From Candidatus Krumholzibacteriia bacterium (lineage in GTDB: Bacteria; Krumholzibacteriota; Krumholzibacteriia; LZORAL124-64-63), in assembly GCA_028718575.1 (NCBI GenBank), contig JAQULN010000095.1, positions 1 through 8,997 of the forward strand: 8,997 nucleotides of DNA. Reading direction: 5' to 3'. The notes beneath the pieces are model-generated. The model made no database searches. It was not told the DNA's origin and saw only the letters and a program-made list of their open reading frames with translations. The position numbers and the translations under genes were made by a program. Below are positions 6,025 to 8,997 of this stretch, in pieces. Numbering within the stretch: the first letter of the stretch is position 1; the number at the start of each line of letters is the position of its first letter.

Positions 6025-7803
6025 ATGGATTTCAAGGCAGCCCTGCCGGTCCGGCGCCGGATCTTCCGGGCGGTGGCGCTGCTGTTCTTCGCCGTCATCG
6101 TCTGCAACCTGATCAATCTGATGCTCGTGCGTCACGAGCATTTCCGCGATCGCGCCCTGAAGAACCGGCAGCTGCAGTTTCGCGTACAGGCGCCGCGCGG
6201 CCGCATCACCGACCGCGACGGGATTCCGCTGGCCGACAATCGGTTCCATTCGGACATCACCGTGCCGGTCAGCTCCTTCGCGGGCGGCGAAGCGGACTCG
6301 ACGTTGACGCGGCTGCTGACCTGGTTCGCGTTGCCGCTCGAGTCGACCCTGGCCGATCTGCAAACCCAGCAGCGGCGCGGGCGGGGCCGGGTGTCGCTGG
6401 TCCGCGGCGCGACGATGAGCCAATTGATGGCCGTCGAGGAGCGCCGCTTGCGCCTGCCCGGCGCGCGCGTCGAGTCGCGCCTGCGCCGGCGCTACCTCTG
6501 GGGACCGTTGTTCGCCCACGTCATCGGCTACACGAGTGAGGTCGACCAGGAGGATCTCGACCGCGCCGGCGGCGAGTTCGACTACCGGCCCGGCGACTAT
6601 ATCGGCAAGCGAGGGGTGGAAGCCGCCTTCGAAAGCCGGTTGCGCGGCGTGGCCGGTATCAAGCTCGAGGAGGTGAACGCGTCCGGACGCATCGTCGGCC
6701 GCGAATCGATCTGGCTGCGGCCGGTCGAGCCCGGCCGCGACGTCGCGCTGACGCTCTCCTTGCCTCTGCAGGTGGCCATGGATTCACTGCTGGCGGGCCG
6801 CCCCGGCAGCGCGGTGGCGCTCGCGATTCCTTCGGGCGAGGTCCTGGCGGCAGTGAGTCTGCCGTCGTTCGACACCAACCTGATGACTGCCGCGATCAGC
6901 GTCGAGCGCTGGCGGCAGCTCAGCGAAGATCCGGCGAAACCGTTCTTCAACCGGATCGTTCAGGCCACCTACGCTCCGGGTTCACTGTACAAGGCCATCA
7001 CCAGCCTGGCCGCGTTGCGCAAGGGTGTGATCGATACGACCAGCACGCTCGAACCGTGTCTGGGCGGGATGCAGTTCGGCAATCGCTACGCGCGGTGCTG
7101 GAAACCGGAAGGACACGGTCGCCTGGACCACGCTGCTGCGCTGGCGCATTCCTGCGGCGTCTACTACTACCAACTCGGTCTGCGGCTGGACATCGACGAG
7201 CTGGCGGAAGCCGCGCGTGCCTTCGGCCTCGGCGACGTTGTCACCGGCATTTTCCCCGACGAGGCGGCCGGCAATATTCCGACGGCGGCGTGGTACGACC
7301 GCCGTTTCGGCCGCGGCCAGTGGACGCGGGGAGTCTTGCTGAACAACGCCATCGGACAGGGGGAGATCCTCGTGACGCCGCTGCAGATGGCGTTGCTCGC
7401 GGCACGGTTGGCGGTGGACGGCCAGGTGCCGGGGCCGGTCTTCGTCCGCGGGCAGACGCCGGCGGTCGGGTCGGTGGAGTTGCCGTTTCATCCCCGGCAC
7501 ATGCAGTGGATCCGGCGCGCGTTGCGCCAGGTCGTCGACGCGGGAACTGGCCGCGCCGCGCGTCAGGCGGGTGTGGCGGTCGCCGGCAAGACAGGCACCG
7601 CCGAGAACGTACATGGCCAGAACCACGCCTGGTTCATGTGTTACGCACCCGCGTCGGCGCCGGAGGTCGCGGTGGTGGTGATGCTGGAGAACGCGGGCGG
7701 CGGCGGCGCCGAAGCCGCCCCGGTGGCCGGCGCCTGGCTACGGCAATACTTCGCGCACAACGGCGTCGCCGGCGAACCGGCATCCGGGCGGAGGCTGCCG
7801 TGA
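6025..7803 (+). CDS. mrdA: Penicillin-binding protein 2, elongation-specific peptidoglycan DD-transpeptidase
   Basis: PBP2 crosslinks nascent lateral-wall peptidoglycan made by RodA, working in the periplasm from a single N-terminal anchor (about 12-35). The 592-residue protein has the class B dimerisation/pedestal domain at about 52-240 (RVQAPRGRITDRDGIPLADN, then PGDYIGKRGVEAAFE). The transpeptidase domain follows: S-x-x-K at APGSLYK (S320, K323), the S-x-N position at AHSCGVYYYQLG (S376-C377-G378), AIGQGEILVTPLQMA at 442-456 and KTG at GKTGTAEN (522-524). Gly378 replaces the usual Asn or Asp. C345, C358, H364 and C377 are arranged like the zinc site described for some PBP2s. GGGAGG (6013-6018), six bases upstream, supports ATG 6025; a longer frame from 5845 only overlaps mreD. 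The length is at the short end for PBP2. It overlaps rodA by four bases. Confidence 0.97.
   Translation: MDFKAALPVRRRIFRAVALLFFAVIVCNLINLMLVRHEHFRDRALKNRQLQFRVQAPRGRITDRDGIPLADNRFHSDITVPVSSFAGGEADSTLTRLLTWFALPLESTLADLQTQQRRGRGRVSLVRGATMSQLMAVEERRLRLPGARVESRLRRRYLWGPLFAHVIGYTSEVDQEDLDRAGGEFDYRPGDYIGKRGVEAAFESRLRGVAGIKLEEVNASGRIVGRESIWLRPVEPGRDVALTLSLPLQVAMDSLLAGRPGSAVALAIPSGEVLAAVSLPSFDTNLMTAAISVERWRQLSEDPAKPFFNRIVQATYAPGSLYKAITSLAALRKGVIDTTSTLEPCLGGMQFGNRYARCWKPEGHGRLDHAAALAHSCGVYYYQLGLRLDIDELAEAARAFGLGDVVTGIFPDEAAGNIPTAAWYDRRFGRGQWTRGVLLNNAIGQGEILVTPLQMALLAARLAVDGQVPGPVFVRGQTPAVGSVELPFHPRHMQWIRRALRQVVDAGTGRAARQAGVAVAGKTGTAENVHGQNHAWFMCYAPASAPEVAVVVMLENAGGGGAEAAPVAGAWLRQYFAHNGVAGEPASGRRLP
7790..7794 (+). 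promoter_or_regulatory. Ribosome binding site for rodA inside the mrdA 3' end
   Basis: GGAGG is followed by CTGCC and GTG 7800. This strong site lies within the last codons of mrdA, and the GTGA overlap joins the rodA start to the mrdA stop, so PBP2 and RodA are likely made by coupled translation. Confidence 0.6.
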
Positions 7804-8997
7804 ACTGGCTCTGGTTGCTCTGGCCGCGCGGCGAACGACGCTTGGCGGCGATCTACGTCGTTTTGGTTCTGTTCAGCCTGGCTCTGCTCTGGTCGGTCAC
7901 CGAGCCGCTGGTCGGTCCCTACGCCGAGATGCAGGTCGACGTGCCGAAGGGCATCTTCTGGCGGCAATTGATCTGGGCCTCGTTCTCCTGGCTGCTCGTC
8001 TGCTTGGTCAGCCGGCTGCCGCTACGCTATGTCGAAAACATCGCCTGGCCGGCTTATCTGGTCGTGGCGGCGCTGCTCGTGATGGTGCTGGCCCTGGCGC
8101 CGGAAGTCGGAGGCGCGCGCCGCTGGCTGGTGATCGGTCCCTTCCGCCTGCAGCCGTCGGAGTTCGCCAAGATTGCGCTCGTGATCGTGCTCGCCGCCTG
8201 GCTGTCGCGCCGCCTCGGCGACCGCTCCCACATCGCCGCGACGCTGGGCAGCCTCGGTCTGACCCTGCTCTTGGCCGTGCTGGTGCTGCGCGAACCGGAT
8301 CTCGGGACGAGCTTGGTGTTCCTCGGCATCTGGCTGGGCGTGATCTTCTGGTTCGGGATTTCCGGATTGTTGCTCGTCACTGCGCTCTCGGCCGCGATCA
8401 GCGCGCTGGTCATGTTCTACTCCGAGGGCGTCCTCGAGCAGCCGTGGCCGTGGGGCTTGTACATCCTGCTGGTGATCGCGGCGTTGTACGCCGTGCGCTT
8501 GAGCATGAGCGCCAGTGTGCTCGTGCTGGTCTGCAACATCGCCGCCGGGCTGGGGATTCCCCTGGTCTGGGCGCGACTGCAGGCTTATCAGCAGGAGCGG
8601 ATCCTGACGTTTTTCGACCCCGGTCGCGATGCGATGGGCACCGGCTACCAGGCGCTCCAGTCGAAGGTCGCGATCGGCTCCGGCGGTTTGTTCGGCACCC
8701 AATATCTGCAGGGGACGCAAAAGGGGCTGGCCTTCTTGCCGGAGCGCCACACGGACTTCATCTTCTCGGTCGCCGGGGAGGAACTCGGTCTGCTCGGCGC
8801 GGGGATCATCCTTGGTCTGTTCTTGTTGCTCGTGCTGCGGGCGGTCGATCTGGCCGCGCAAGCGCGGCGTCCGTTCGGCAGTTTGTTGGCCATCGGCGTG
8901 GCTAGCTATTTCTGCTTTCACGTGGTAGTGAACGTCTCGATCACCACCGGCCTGCTGCCGGTGACCGGCCTACCGCTGCCCCTGATCAGCTATGGCG
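7800..8997 (+). CDS. rodA: RodA, SEDS-family peptidoglycan glycosyltransferase (3' end outside window)
   Basis: RodA polymerises lipid II into glycan strands in complex with PBP2. The frame opens at GTG 7800 and runs off the right edge after 399 complete codons. SEDS landmarks are GGARRWLVIGPFRLQPSEFA at 104-123 (with W109, the conserved Trp), LREPDLGTS at 163-171, YQQERILTFFDPGRDAMGTG from Y263, QSKVAIGSGGLFGTQYLQGT, FLPERHTDFIF with the conserved Asp (D319) reported essential in this family, AGEELGLLGAG, and VTGLPLPLISYG at the very edge. About ten membrane helices are suggested by hydrophobicity. Between DLGTS and YQQER there are 91 residues, far more than in E. coli RodA as I recall it (about 45-50). 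The extra part, about 198-245, is mostly hydrophobic and could add two helices. The residues lost at the 3' end should be only the last helix and tail. Confidence 0.95.
   Translation, partial: MNWLWLLWPRGERRLAAIYVVLVLFSLALLWSVTEPLVGPYAEMQVDVPKGIFWRQLIWASFSWLLVCLVSRLPLRYVENIAWPAYLVVAALLVMVLALAPEVGGARRWLVIGPFRLQPSEFAKIALVIVLAAWLSRRLGDRSHIAATLGSLGLTLLLAVLVLREPDLGTSLVFLGIWLGVIFWFGISGLLLVTALSAAISALVMFYSEGVLEQPWPWGLYILLVIAALYAVRLSMSASVLVLVCNIAAGLGIPLVWARLQAYQQERILTFFDPGRDAMGTGYQALQSKVAIGSGGLFGTQYLQGTQKGLAFLPERHTDFIFSVAGEELGLLGAGIILGLFLLLVLRAVDLAAQARRPFGSLLAIGVASYFCFHVVVNVSITTGLLPVTGLPLPLISYG

Noticed and set aside
8022..8921. A 299-codon minus-strand open frame opposite rodA
   Set aside because: Charged low-complexity translation (Gln, Arg, Glu repeats) is the complement of hydrophobic RodA codons; the plus strand carries every SEDS motif.

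Overview
The window is a GC-rich, tightly packed bacterial chromosomal segment. Its core is the cell-elongation (rod-shape) operon radC-mreB-mreC-mreD-mrdA-rodA. No mobile element, RNA gene, CRISPR array or prophage signature is visible. The partial GWxTD-type protein at the left edge, the strong third-position GC bias and the Gram-negative-style MreB N-terminus suggest an FCB-group or Acidobacteria-like lineage. Krumholzibacteriota, Eisenbacteria or Latescibacterota-type phyla would fit, but this placement is inference and not firm.

Layout. Bases 2-169 hold the 3' end of a GWxTD-domain gene (+). Bases 260-1528 encode a rhomboid-family intramembrane serine protease with a C-terminal helical, TPR-like extension (+). 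Bases 1455-2702 encode an aspartate kinase on the minus strand; its 3' end overlaps the rhomboid gene tail to tail by 74 bases. A divergent intergenic region of about 216 bases (2703-2918) carries a candidate promoter for each direction. It is followed by radC (2919-3605), mreB (3636-4658), mreC (4693-5535), mreD (5532-6023), mrdA/PBP2 (6025-7803) and rodA (7800 to the window edge, truncated), all on the plus strand.

How the genes work together. MreB filaments, the periplasmic scaffold MreC and the membrane protein MreD organise the elongasome. PBP2 (transpeptidase) and RodA (SEDS glycosyltransferase) form its synthetic core and build lateral-wall peptidoglycan. Gaps of 1 to 34 bases and 4-base start/stop overlaps (mreC/mreD, mrdA/rodA) indicate one polycistronic, translationally coupled unit. 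radC in front of mreB is a well-known arrangement, as in Bacillus subtilis.

I do not see a wholly new system. The points most worth a second look are a PBP2 whose S-x-N motif reads S-C-G beside a possible Cys3His metal site, a RodA with a long hydrophobic insertion, an aspartate kinase with an eroded regulatory region, and the rhomboid/aspartate kinase antisense overlap.
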